Assembly: GCA_017301975.1 (NCBI GenBank)
Contig: JAFLEI010000003.1
Span: 724-64,723, forward strand
DNA length: 64,000 nucleotides
Origin: Verrucomicrobiota bacterium
Lineage (GTDB): Bacteria > Verrucomicrobiota > Verrucomicrobiia > Verrucomicrobiales > Verrucomicrobiaceae
Reading direction: 5' to 3'
Of this stretch, positions 50,957 to 59,003 are shown piece by piece. Under the pieces are notes generated by a model. The model was not told the origin of the DNA, made no database searches, and saw nothing but the letters and a program-made list of their open reading frames with translations. The translations under genes and the position numbers were made by a program. The stretch's first letter is position 1; the number at the start of each line of letters is the position of its first letter.

Positions 50957-52294
50957 ATGACTGGAATACTTTTTGAGCTGGGGCTTTTGTTTGCGTTACT
51001 GATCGCCAACGGGATCTTTGCCATGGCGGAGATGTCGGTTGTTTCCTCCCGCCGGGCGCGGCTGCAGCCTCTCGTTGACAAGGATGTGAGGGGGGCACGT
51101 ACTGCTCTGGCCCTGGTGGAAAATCCCGGCGTTTTCCTTTCCACCGTGCAGGTGGGCATCACCTTGGTGGGCACCCTGGCCGGTGCTTCCAGTGGCGGCA
51201 ATTTGATCGATGACCTGACCCCGGTGCTGGCCCAGGTGCCGTATCTGAACACGTGGGCGGAGACCATCGCGACGATCATCGTGGTGAGCACCATCACTTT
51301 TTTGACTGTTGTCATTGGGGAGCTGGTGCCCAAACGCTTTGCCATCCAATCGCCGGAAAGCACCGCCATGCGCCTGAGTCCGCCAATGGCGGTGTTGTCC
51401 CGCCTGACCTCCCCGGTGGTGAATCTGCTGGATGCAACCAGCGGCCTCATCGCGCGCATGTTAGGGGCGGTTCCTGGCACCGAGCCTGGCGTGTCTGAGG
51501 AGGAGGTGCGTGCCATGATTCATCAGGGGACGCTGTCCGGTGTTTTTAAGCCGGGGGAGCAGCGCATGGTGGAGGGGGTGCTTGAGCTTGACGATCTCCT
51601 GGCCAGTGACGTGATGACGCCGAAAAACAGCATCGTGTGGATCAATCTCGATGAAAGTGACGAGGAGAACTGTCGAAAGATCACAGCCAGCGGCCACTCG
51701 TATTTCCCGGCGCACCGTGGCACTCGTGACAACGTGCTCGGCATCATCGCTCTCAAGTCGATGTGGGCGAAGCAGCAGCAGGATGGCGGGCCAATCAAGC
51801 TGGAACCACTGCTGACGGAGCCGTTGTTCGTGCCTGAGATGATGTCCTGCCCGAGGGTGATCGAGGAGTTCCGCAAGCAGCGCCGCCATCAGGCCCTGGT
51901 GGTGGATGAGTTTGGCGGCGTGGCCGGCTTAGTGACGCTCAATGACATGATGGAAGCGATTCTCGGCTCCATGCCCGACCAAGACCAGCGCGAGCGCCCG
52001 GAGGCACGTCAGCAGGCCGAGGGCGTGTGGATCGCCGATGCTCAGATGGGCATAGAGGCGGTGGCCACCCTCACCGGTCTTGCAGTTCCCACGGAGGAAG
52101 TGGATGAAGGCGTTTACCGAACGCTTTCCGGCTTCATCCTTCATCGCCTCGGCCATGTGCCGGCAGAAGGAGAGCATTTCGTATCTGGTGACCATCAGAT
52201 CGAGATCACCGACACCGATCGTCAGCGCATCGACAAGGTGACCATCCGTCGCGTTGGCAAGACCGGGGTGACTGAGGCCACCCATGCGGCCTAG
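50957..52294 (+). CDS. CNNM/CorC-HlyC family membrane protein
   Basis: ATG at 50957 (a TTG at 50948 is also in frame); about 445 residues. The DUF21/CNNM membrane domain comes first (LFELGLLFALLIANGIFAMA, helices up to about residue 145; motif AEMSVVSSRRARLQ), followed by a CBS pair (about 205-335; MTPKNSIVWINLDESDEEN, DNVLGIIALKSMW, VVDEFGGVAGLVTLNDMMEA) and a C-terminal transporter-associated CorC/HlyC domain (about 350-430; GHVPAEGEHFVSGDHQIEI). Members handle magnesium/cobalt efflux or related ion transport; the 'hemolysin' label is historical. All domains are intact. No operon partner. Confidence 0.9.
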   Translation: MTGILFELGLLFALLIANGIFAMAEMSVVSSRRARLQPLVDKDVRGARTALALVENPGVFLSTVQVGITLVGTLAGASSGGNLIDDLTPVLAQVPYLNTWAETIATIIVVSTITFLTVVIGELVPKRFAIQSPESTAMRLSPPMAVLSRLTSPVVNLLDATSGLIARMLGAVPGTEPGVSEEEVRAMIHQGTLSGVFKPGEQRMVEGVLELDDLLASDVMTPKNSIVWINLDESDEENCRKITASGHSYFPAHRGTRDNVLGIIALKSMWAKQQQDGGPIKLEPLLTEPLFVPEMMSCPRVIEEFRKQRRHQALVVDEFGGVAGLVTLNDMMEAILGSMPDQDQRERPEARQQAEGVWIADAQMGIEAVATLTGLAVPTEEVDEGVYRTLSGFILHRLGHVPAEGEHFVSGDHQIEITDTDRQRIDKVTIRRVGKTGVTEATHAA

Positions 52295-52330
52295 TCATGA
52301 GAGGCAATATTTCGGCTTCGCTTTTTTTGT

Positions 52331-52909
52331 TCAATCATCCCCATCCTCACGCGAGATGCCGGCGTAGAGTTCCGGGAAGCGGCGTTCGAGGGACTTGGGG
52401 GTGATGTAGCCGATGAGCTGGGCTTCATTCCAGTCGGCGAGGCCCCAGAACTCATGGGGGAAGGCCATGATGATGGCGGTGCAGGTGGGGACCTTGGGGA
52501 TGTTGGCGCGGGCTAGGATGTGCTCGGCGAAGTCGTGCAAGCCGGGATTGTGGCCGAAGATCATGGCGTGATTCCAGCTTTCTTCGAAGCCGCGCATGAC
52601 ATCGAGAATGCGGTCGGCATCGGCGAGGTAGAGGCGGGATTCCAGCAGGAGGCTCTCCACGGGCATGGCAAAGGTCTCGCGCATGATCTGCGCGGTGCTC
52701 AGGGCGCGCAGGGCGGTGCTGGTGACGAGCCTGTCCGGCAGCGGCAGCAGGGGAGGGGAGTCGGCTCCGCCGAAGTAGGTGCGGTGCAAAAAGGTGGCGA
52801 CTGCCGGGGCGGCCCGGTGCCCACGCTCATTGAGCGGGCGATCATGATCCGCAAGTCCCGGCTGTCCCCAGCTGGATTTGGCGTGGCGCACGATCGTGAG
52901 GTACTTCAT
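52331..52909 (-). CDS. sixA: SixA-like phosphohistidine phosphatase
   Basis: The ATG at 52909 (MKYLTIVRHAKSSWGQPGLA) is preferred over the upstream in-frame start at 52993; 192 residues. The RHAK motif near the start is the histidine-phosphatase signature of SixA proteins. DRPLNERGHRAAPAVATFL, TSTALRALSTAQIM and the second catalytic histidine in MIFGHNPGLHDFAEHIL follow. E. coli SixA removes phosphate from histidine phosphotransfer domains; this protein is longer (192 against about 160 residues). A hybrid histidine kinase lies two genes away, but a functional link is not shown. Confidence 0.85.
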   Translation of the reverse strand: MKYLTIVRHAKSSWGQPGLADHDRPLNERGHRAAPAVATFLHRTYFGGADSPPLLPLPDRLVTSTALRALSTAQIMRETFAMPVESLLLESRLYLADADRILDVMRGFEESWNHAMIFGHNPGLHDFAEHILARANIPKVPTCTAIIMAFPHEFWGLADWNEAQLIGYITPKSLERRFPELYAGISREDGDD

Positions 52910-53011
52910 GGATTGAGAGCGAGGCGGGGGGAGTTGTGAAGGATGAAAAAGTGAAGACAGGTAGATGGACGAAGCTTGAGGCTGCGCAAACACGAAAATG
53001 GTGCCACGAGC

Positions 53012-54115
53012 TCACGCAGCCACTTTTTCGAGTTTAATCGGGTAGGTTTGAAAAGCATTCCACTGGCAGACGATGAGATCTCCGTTGTCGAGAACGCAGA
53101 CATCGTGCCCATGATCGAAAATGCGCTCGGCCTGCATGAGGGGCTTGAGCTTGCCCTCTTCATACACAGGTTCGGTGCCGCCGGGAGCGCTGACGACTTT
53201 GCCGGTGGCATCTAGGATGACCGTGAAGCCGCTGGGGTTTTGCGGGAGCTTGTTGATTTCGGGAGTCTTGGACCAGCAGACGCCGGCGTAGAGCTCCTCA
53301 CCGGAGATGACGGGACGGCAGACCATGGCGCCGGGGACGGCGAGGGTTTCGAGGTATTTGCCGTCGAGGGTGAAACGACGGAAGCAGTTGTCCACGCGTG
53401 AGGTGACGATGACGGTGGCTTTGTCAGCGCCCTGACGGGTGTCGATGGCGATGCCATGGGCGTTGTTGAGGCGCTCTTCGGCGGGGACGCCGTCCTTGCC
53501 GCCGAAGCGCTGGATGAACTTGCCGCGTGCATCGTAACGCAGGACAAACTGCGAGCCGTAGCCGTCCACGACGTAGATGTCGCCATTGGGGGCGATGGCG
53601 GTTTCTGTGGGATTGAAGACCATGTCGGGCTCATACGCGCCGACGCTCATGGGATGGCTGATGGAGAAGATTTCTTTGCCGCCGAGATCGGTCTTGGTGA
53701 TGCGACCGGTCTGGCGGTAACCGCCGCTGCCGGACTTCCAGAGGCCACTGTCGGTGACGAAGAGGAACTCCTCGCCGTTTTCATTGGAGAGGGTCAGGCC
53801 ATGGCCACCGGGCCAGACGCTGCCCCAGGAGTCGAGGATGGTGCCGTCGGGTTTGAAGACGAGCATCTGATTGTCCCAGTGATCTCCGATCATGAAAAGG
53901 CGGCCGTCTTTGACCTGCACCATTTCGTGGCAGTTGAGGATGGGGTGATGGCGGCCCTGGCCTGCGGGCACCCATTCCTTGTTCACCTTGTAGCGATGAG
54001 CGCCGTGACCGATGACGACGTCCTTCTTGGGATCGGGTGCGGCGCGCAGGGTTTCAGTGAAACTGGCGGCGGCGGCGGTGGCGAGACCGGAGAGGAAGTG
54101 GCGGCGTGTTTTCAT
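53012..54115 (-). CDS. Tat-exported NHL/beta-propeller protein
   Basis: ATG at 54115; 367 residues. The N-terminus carries a twin-arginine signal (MKTRRHFLSGLATAAAASFT). Several propeller-type repeats follow: GRLFMIGDHWDNQMLVFKPD, GDIYVVDGYGSQFVLRYDAR, NAHGIAIDTR and HGHDVCVLDNGDLIVCQWN. The pattern of repeated G-D-I-Y-V-V-D-G strands is typical of NHL six-bladed propellers, some of which are lyases (peptidylamidoglycolate lyase-like) and others binding proteins. Substrate unknown. Periplasmic by the signal. It lies 43 bp downstream of the hybrid kinase on the same strand, so may be cotranscribed. Confidence 0.8.
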   Translation of the reverse strand: MKTRRHFLSGLATAAAASFTETLRAAPDPKKDVVIGHGAHRYKVNKEWVPAGQGRHHPILNCHEMVQVKDGRLFMIGDHWDNQMLVFKPDGTILDSWGSVWPGGHGLTLSNENGEEFLFVTDSGLWKSGSGGYRQTGRITKTDLGGKEIFSISHPMSVGAYEPDMVFNPTETAIAPNGDIYVVDGYGSQFVLRYDARGKFIQRFGGKDGVPAEERLNNAHGIAIDTRQGADKATVIVTSRVDNCFRRFTLDGKYLETLAVPGAMVCRPVISGEELYAGVCWSKTPEINKLPQNPSGFTVILDATGKVVSAPGGTEPVYEEGKLKPLMQAERIFDHGHDVCVLDNGDLIVCQWNAFQTYPIKLEKVAA

Positions 54116-54157
54116 GCGGAGCGGGAGCTAACGACTCAAGCACGCCTGATCCTGCGC

Positions 54158-55819
54158 TCAATGGCGTTTCATCATGGTGGCCACGCGATGGACCATCTGC
54201 GTGAGCTCGCCGGCTTCGTAGGGCTTGGGCAGGACGCCGACGAAGCCGCGTTCGAGGAAGATCATCTGCACTTCTTCGGTGACGCTGCCGCTGGTGCAGA
54301 CGATGCGCGCCTCGGGATCGAGATGCAGGATTTCGGCGGCGGTTTCGGTGCCGTTCATTCCGCCGCGCAGTGTGAGGTCCATGAGGACCACATCGGGCGG
54401 AGTGCCGGTGCGGAAGAGGCTGGAGTAAATGCGCACGGCGTCCTGGCCATTGTCACACTGCACGACTTCGTAGCCGCAGCGGGTGAGGATCATGTGCGCG
54501 ACTTTGCGGAGGTCGTCCTCGTCATCGACGATAAGGACCTTGCCTTTGCCGTGCTTGAGGGGCACCGGTGGAGTGTCTGCCGGTGTGAGGGGCCGGGTGC
54601 CGCCGGAGCCGGCGGCGGCGGGCAGAAAGAGGCTGAACTCGGTGCCGATGTTGGGCGTGGAGGTCACGCGGATGTCGCCGCCCATTTCATCGATGAAGCG
54701 TTTGCAGGTGGTGAGGCCGATGCCGTTGCCATCGGGCTTGGTGGTGAAGGATTCGCGGAAGAGGCGGTCGAGGTTTTCCTTGGCGATGCCGCAGCCGCGA
54801 TCGCGCACGATGATGTGCACGTGCTTGCCGGGCTTGAGCTTGCCGTCTCCTGCCGGACCCACCAGATAGTTGGCCGCCTGCACATCCATGTAGCCGCCGT
54901 GTGGCATGGCCTGGATGCCGTTCATGACGAGATTTTGGAGCACCTGGCTGAGCTTGACGGGGTCTGCCACGGCCTGGCGCAGGTTTTCGTCATTGCGGAC
55001 GCAGACATGCACATTGGAGCCGGCGCCGGCGAATTCCACGGTATCGCGCACCAAGGAGACAATGTCGGTGGGTTCCAGCTTGCGCGGGGAGGATTTGGAG
55101 GCGGTGACGACCTGGGATGTGAACTGTTTGGCGCGCTTCAGGCCGGCGAATACGAGCTGCAACTCCTGGGCGAGGGCCGGATGATTCTGCACCTGCTGAA
55201 TCAAGGCCGAGAGACGAACGGTGACGGGCCCGAGGAGGTTGTTCACGTCATGGGCGATGCCCTGGGCGAGTGCGGCGAGGTTTTCTTTGCGGAGCTGCGC
55301 AGACTGTGCGTCCAGATCGTCTGCTGCTGGTTTGGGCTCGGGCTTGGGGGCTGGCGCTGCAACGGACGCAGGACTAATGAGGATGGTGAAATTCAGCAGC
55401 TTGCGCATGCTGTTGAAGACGGCGCGGACGCGCCACTTGCTGGGCACCGGGGTCTGGGTGCGCAGGCTCTGCAACTGGCATTCACACTCATGGCAGCCGC
55501 CCTGGTCCACGGCGAGACGCAGGCTTTGCTGGAGGGTGGCCACATCCTTGCCATCCGCCACGAGATCATTCAGGCCCAGGCCGCGGAGGCCTGCCTCAGG
55601 ATCGGCCCCTGCCAGCATGGCGGCGGCGGCATTGCTGAAAAGGACCTTTTGGCCGCTTTTGGGATCGCTGGCTTCGCTTTCCACAATTACCACGCCATCG
55701 GCGACCTGATCGAGGGCGACGCGGAGGTAATAATTGGCCACCTTGAGGTGCTCCAGCCCCTGCTCCAGTTCAGCGATCGCTGCTGGAGTTGCGGAGGATG
55801 TGGAGAGGGAAGAAGTCAT
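54158..55819 (-). CDS. Hybrid histidine kinase (PAS-HisKA-HATPase-REC)
   Basis: ATG at 55819; 553 residues, without membrane segments. Order: a helix (10-35), a PAS-like domain (about 36-150), an Ala/Pro-rich linker, a HisKA-type helix with H190 in GIAHDVNNLLGPV, an HATPase domain (about 265-405; LQNLVMNGIQAM N-box, DRGCGIAKENLDRL G1, GIGLTTCKRF G2) and a receiver domain (about 428-545; VLIVDDEDDLRK, phosphoacceptor in VVLMDLTLRG, Lys in LPKPYE). The HDVNN box and the domain order resemble PAS-type cytoplasmic hybrid kinases. The signal and the output partner are unknown; SixA at 52331 could act on such relays. The large rightward frame opposite this gene is a coding shadow. Confidence 0.9.
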   Translation of the reverse strand: MTSSLSTSSATPAAIAELEQGLEHLKVANYYLRVALDQVADGVVIVESEASDPKSGQKVLFSNAAAAMLAGADPEAGLRGLGLNDLVADGKDVATLQQSLRLAVDQGGCHECECQLQSLRTQTPVPSKWRVRAVFNSMRKLLNFTILISPASVAAPAPKPEPKPAADDLDAQSAQLRKENLAALAQGIAHDVNNLLGPVTVRLSALIQQVQNHPALAQELQLVFAGLKRAKQFTSQVVTASKSSPRKLEPTDIVSLVRDTVEFAGAGSNVHVCVRNDENLRQAVADPVKLSQVLQNLVMNGIQAMPHGGYMDVQAANYLVGPAGDGKLKPGKHVHIIVRDRGCGIAKENLDRLFRESFTTKPDGNGIGLTTCKRFIDEMGGDIRVTSTPNIGTEFSLFLPAAAGSGGTRPLTPADTPPVPLKHGKGKVLIVDDEDDLRKVAHMILTRCGYEVVQCDNGQDAVRIYSSLFRTGTPPDVVLMDLTLRGGMNGTETAAEILHLDPEARIVCTSGSVTEEVQMIFLERGFVGVLPKPYEAGELTQMVHRVATMMKRH

Positions 55820-56007
55820 GAATTATCCGCGTGATTCTGACCCATTTAGCAATCTTAGATAATTAAGACAACTTTAATTTTTGATATTCTGGATATTTCT
55901 GACTCCCATATTTGAGAGCAAACGTAGGGGGGGAATTCGAGGAGAGTGCAGAAGAAGGTGAAAAACACCTTGCCGAACCGGGCTTCTCCTTTACCATCGC
56001 CGCCCCT

Positions 56008-56223
56008 ATGTCCAAAAATGCCGGTATCGCCAAGACGAGGAAAGCTTACGCCAAGCGGTTCAAAATAACTGCCACGGGTAAGGTGCTGCGCCGTAAACAA
56101 GGCAAGCGCCATATTCTGCAGAACAAGAGCCGCAAGCGGAAGCGTAACCTCGGTAAAGTCGCCCTCGTGGCGGAAGTGGATGTCAAAGCAATCAAGGCGA
56201 ACATGCCGTTCTCCCATCGCTAA
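56008..56223 (+). CDS. rpmI: Ribosomal protein L35
   Basis: ATG at 56008; 71 residues (MSKNAGIAKTRKAYAKRFKI...). The strongly basic sequence with KRHILQNKSRKRKRNLGK is characteristic of bL35, a component of the large ribosomal subunit. Start chosen from family length. infC, the usual upstream neighbour, is not here; the hybrid kinase is divergent. A small hairpin (aaggtg/cacctt, 55955-55971) lies in its leader. Confidence 0.97.
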   Translation: MSKNAGIAKTRKAYAKRFKITATGKVLRRKQGKRHILQNKSRKRKRNLGKVALVAEVDVKAIKANMPFSHR

Positions 56224-56232
56224 GATGACCAC

Positions 56233-56302
56233 GGTCTCTCAATCGAGACCACGATGAACTTGCCTGGCTTCCTTTGGGAGGCCTTCGACCAGGTGAGGCA
56301 AG
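56233..56302 (+). promoter_or_regulatory. Structured rpmI-rplT spacer
   Basis: The 121-bp spacer can fold into ggtctc/gagacc (56233-56238 with 56245-56250) and a larger hairpin: cttgcct/aggcaag (56259-56265 with 56296-56302) enclosing ggcttcc/ggaggcc (56266-56272 with 56277-56283). L20 represses its own operon through RNA structure in other bacteria, so this is a candidate control element; that role is inferred. Confidence 0.5.
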
Positions 56303-56344
56303 CCATCGCTACCCAAACAACAGCCTGATCCAAGATAAAGATAC

Positions 56345-56740
56345 ATGTCAAGAGCCACCAACTCCCCCGCCAGCCGGAAGCGCCGTAAGCGCGTGCTGGC
56401 AAAAGCCAAAGGTTACCGCGGCTTCCGTTCCACGCATTTCCGCTATGCGAAGGACGCCGTCCGCAAAGCCGAAACCTACGCAACTCGTGACCGCAAGGCC
56501 AAGAAGCGCAGCTTCCGCAACCTGTGGGTGCAGCGCATCAACGCCGCCACCCGTCCCCTCGGCCTGAGCTATTCCCGTTTCATGGAAGGTCTCAAGTTCG
56601 CAGGCATTGATCTCGACCGCAAAGTCCTCGCGGACCTCGCCGTCAAGGACATCGCCGCCATCGAAGCCCTCGTTCAGCAGGCCAAGGCCGCGCTGGAAAA
56701 GAAGGCTGCCGAAGCGCCGAAGGAAACCGCAGCAGCGTAA
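56345..56740 (+). CDS. rplT: Ribosomal protein L20
   Basis: ATG at 56345; 131 residues. MSRATNSPASRKRRKRVLAK, GYRGFRSTHFRYAKDAVRKA, RNLWVQRINAATRPLGLSYS and FMEGLKFAGIDLDRKVLADL are the conserved bL20 segments. The C-terminal tail (LEKKAAEAPKETAAA) extends past the usual end of about 118 residues and is Ala/Lys/Glu-rich. L20 is an early assembly protein of the large subunit and a known autoregulator. Cotranscribed with rpmI; followed by a strong terminator. Confidence 0.97.
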   Translation: MSRATNSPASRKRRKRVLAKAKGYRGFRSTHFRYAKDAVRKAETYATRDRKAKKRSFRNLWVQRINAATRPLGLSYSRFMEGLKFAGIDLDRKVLADLAVKDIAAIEALVQQAKAALEKKAAEAPKETAAA

Positions 56741-56766
56741 GCTTCAACGGAACCTCCAATATTCTC

Positions 56767-56799
56767 AACAGCCGGAGCCTGCGCTCCGGCTGTTTTGTT
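56767..56799 (+). terminator. Rho-independent terminator of rpmI-rplT
   Basis: A 12-bp perfect stem (aacagccggagc/gctccggctgtt) with loop ctgc is followed by ttgtt; 26 bases past the rplT stop. Confidence 0.9.
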
Positions 56800-56995
56800 G
56801 TGGGCGGGAGGCGGTGGGACGAAGGGATTGAATATTTGAACTTTTGGGCTATCGATGGGTCAACTGATTCATGTACGGCTTCCACCCAGTTTCACTGCGT
56901 GAAGAAGACGTGACATCCTGCGCGTCGTTTCATTCTCTCCCTGCGTATCCTTCCATGCGCGCCTCCGCTCTCATCCCGCCAGCCTGCTGATCACC

Positions 56996-57853
56996 ATGCC
57001 CGCCACCTATTCCCGTCGTAGCCTCTTGCGCCAGCTGACTGCCCTGGCCGCCGTGGGGACCACTTCAAATGTTCTGGCGCGCGAGCGCAAGCCGAGCCTC
57101 TTGATCGAGCGTGTCGAAATTCAGGTGCCGGGGCTGCCGCCTGCCATGGACGGCTTTCGCATTGCGCAGTTGAGTGATCTGCATCTGGAGCCCTTTACGA
57201 CGGAGGAAGACATCTTCCAAAGCGTGCAGGTGTGCAATGCGCTGAAGCCGGACATGGTGGCCCTGACGGGTGACTTTGTGACCCACTCGGCACGACCCGC
57301 TCCGAAGGTGGCGGAACTGCTGTCGCACCTCGAAGCGACTTATGGGGTGTATGCCAGTCTGGGGAATCATGATTTTGCCAGTGGCGCGCCTGAAGTGATC
57401 CAAGCGCTGACGGAGCGCAGCATTCCTGTGCTGCGCAATGAGATCCGCCGCATCCGCACGGACAGGGGGACGCTGGTTCTGGGGGGATTTGACTCCATGT
57501 ATGTGAACCGGCCGGATGTGCGCAAGACGTTGCAGGACTGGAAGCAACATCAGCCGCTGGTGCTGATGATGCATGAGCCGGACGCTGCGGACACCATCGC
57601 CGCCGCAGGTGTGAAGGCGCTGCAAATTTCCGGGCACACGCATGGCGGCCAGCTTGTCTTCCGGGGGAAGGCGCCCATGTCTTTGCGGCGCGCCAAGTTT
57701 GGCAAAAAGTACCTGGCCGGCCGCTACGAGGTGGGCGGGCTGCAGATGTATGTGAACCGGGGTATTGGCTGCGTGGGGGTGCCGATGCGCATTGGCGCGC
57801 CGCCTGAAGTGACGGAACTGACGCTGCGGAGCCCGGAACTGCTGCGGGCCTGA
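56996..57853 (+). CDS. Calcineurin-like metallophosphoesterase, exported
   Basis: ATG at 56996; 285 residues. The N-terminus (MPATYSRRSLLRQLTALAAV) is a twin-arginine-like signal. The metal-binding motifs follow in the order of the family: QLSDLHLEP (D-x-H), LTGDFVTHS (GD), LGNHDFASG (GNHD), MMHEPDAAD and SGHTHGGQL (GHTH). All catalytic residues are present. Closest in type to the YaeI/YkuE group, which act on UDP-sugar lipids or phospholipids; the true substrate is unknown. It lies between rplT and pheS, separated from rplT by a terminator and from pheS by 80 bp. Confidence 0.9.
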   Translation: MPATYSRRSLLRQLTALAAVGTTSNVLARERKPSLLIERVEIQVPGLPPAMDGFRIAQLSDLHLEPFTTEEDIFQSVQVCNALKPDMVALTGDFVTHSARPAPKVAELLSHLEATYGVYASLGNHDFASGAPEVIQALTERSIPVLRNEIRRIRTDRGTLVLGGFDSMYVNRPDVRKTLQDWKQHQPLVLMMHEPDAADTIAAAGVKALQISGHTHGGQLVFRGKAPMSLRRAKFGKKYLAGRYEVGGLQMYVNRGIGCVGVPMRIGAPPEVTELTLRSPELLRA

Positions 57854-57933
57854 GCGCCCATTTTGTGAAGGCTGCGGCCCGGCATGTTCCAAGGGTTGCA
57901 TGAGAGCCCTGTCGCAGCTATGTGGCCGGTTCC

Positions 57934-58959
57934 ATGCTTTCCGACCTCGACTCTCTCAAAACCGCCGCTCTTGCCGCTCTTGAAGCGGCACAGGATGAAT
58001 CCGCGCTGGAGGCTGTGCGCGTCAACTTTCTGGGCAAAAAAGGCAGTGTGACCGCTCTCAGCCAGGGCATGAAGGACGTGCCGTTGGAGCAGAAGAAGGA
58101 AGTGGGCGCCAAGCTTAACGAAGTGCGGACGGCGATCACCGAAGGCATCGACACGAAGAAGCTGGCGCTGCAGGCCGCACAGGATGCGAAGGCGGTGGAA
58201 GGCATTGACATCACGCTGCCGGGGCGTCCGGGAGCAGGGGTTGGCGCGCTGCATCCGCTCACGCAGATTCGTGACCTCGCCATCCGCACGCTGCGGCGTA
58301 TGGGGTTCGCCCTGGCTGAAGGTCCGGAGATCGAAACGGAGTGGCATTGCTTTGATGCGCTGAACACGCCTGCTGACCACCCGGCTCGTAATGAGAAGGA
58401 CACGTTCTACCTGCCTGACGGCCGTCTGCTGCGCACGCACACGTCCAGTGTGCAGGTTCGCACGATGGAGGCTGCGAAAGCGCTGCCGATCCGCATCATT
58501 GCACCGGGAGCGGCTTATCGCCGTGACGAGATCGACGCGACGCACTTGAGCGTGTTCAACCAGCTTGAGGGACTTTACGTCAATCAGGATGTGAGCCTCG
58601 GGGATCTCAAAGGCACGCTGGAATACTTCTTCAGGGAGATCTTCGGCGCTGGCACGGCGGTGCGTTTTCGCCCGCACTTCTTCCCGTTCACAGAGCCGAG
58701 CTTTGAGATCGATGTGAAGCTGGAAGCGAAAGGCAAGGATGCCCGGTGGATTGAAATTGCTGGCTGCGGGATGGTTGATCCGGCTGTGTTCGCTGAGATT
58801 AACAGAGCGCGTGGCGACAACCTTTTCGATCCGGAGACGACCACGGGCTTTGCCTTTGGTCTTGGGCTCGACCGCCTGGCCATGATCATGCATGGCATCA
58901 CGGACATCCGTCATCTCATTGATAATGATGTGCGGTTTCTTCAGCAGTTTGTGGCGTGA
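57934..58959 (+). CDS. pheS: Phenylalanyl-tRNA synthetase alpha subunit
   Basis: The ATG at 57934 (MLSDLDSLKTAALAALEAAQ) is chosen over an in-frame GTG at 57922; 341 residues, standard length. An N-terminal coiled coil binds tRNA (about 1-90). The class II catalytic core follows with HPLTQIRDLAIRTLRRMGF, motif 2 (APGAAYRRDEIDATH), FPFTEPSFEIDV, WIEIAGCGMVDPAVF and motif 3 (FGLGLDRLAMIMHGI). It forms the alpha2beta2 enzyme with PheT, encoded 44 bp downstream, and charges tRNA-Phe. Confidence 0.97.
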   Translation: MLSDLDSLKTAALAALEAAQDESALEAVRVNFLGKKGSVTALSQGMKDVPLEQKKEVGAKLNEVRTAITEGIDTKKLALQAAQDAKAVEGIDITLPGRPGAGVGALHPLTQIRDLAIRTLRRMGFALAEGPEIETEWHCFDALNTPADHPARNEKDTFYLPDGRLLRTHTSSVQVRTMEAAKALPIRIIAPGAAYRRDEIDATHLSVFNQLEGLYVNQDVSLGDLKGTLEYFFREIFGAGTAVRFRPHFFPFTEPSFEIDVKLEAKGKDARWIEIAGCGMVDPAVFAEINRARGDNLFDPETTTGFAFGLGLDRLAMIMHGITDIRHLIDNDVRFLQQFVA

Positions 58960-59003
58960 TCTTTTGCGGCCCTTTTTGATCCTTCTTTTCCCTTTTTCCT
59001 GTC

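Noticed and set aside
53456..55834. 792-codon rightward open frame
   Set aside because: It is antisense to the propeller protein and the hybrid kinase, whose domains and motifs are clear; its Gly/Ala/His-rich translation has no recognisable domain. A shadow of high-GC codon use.
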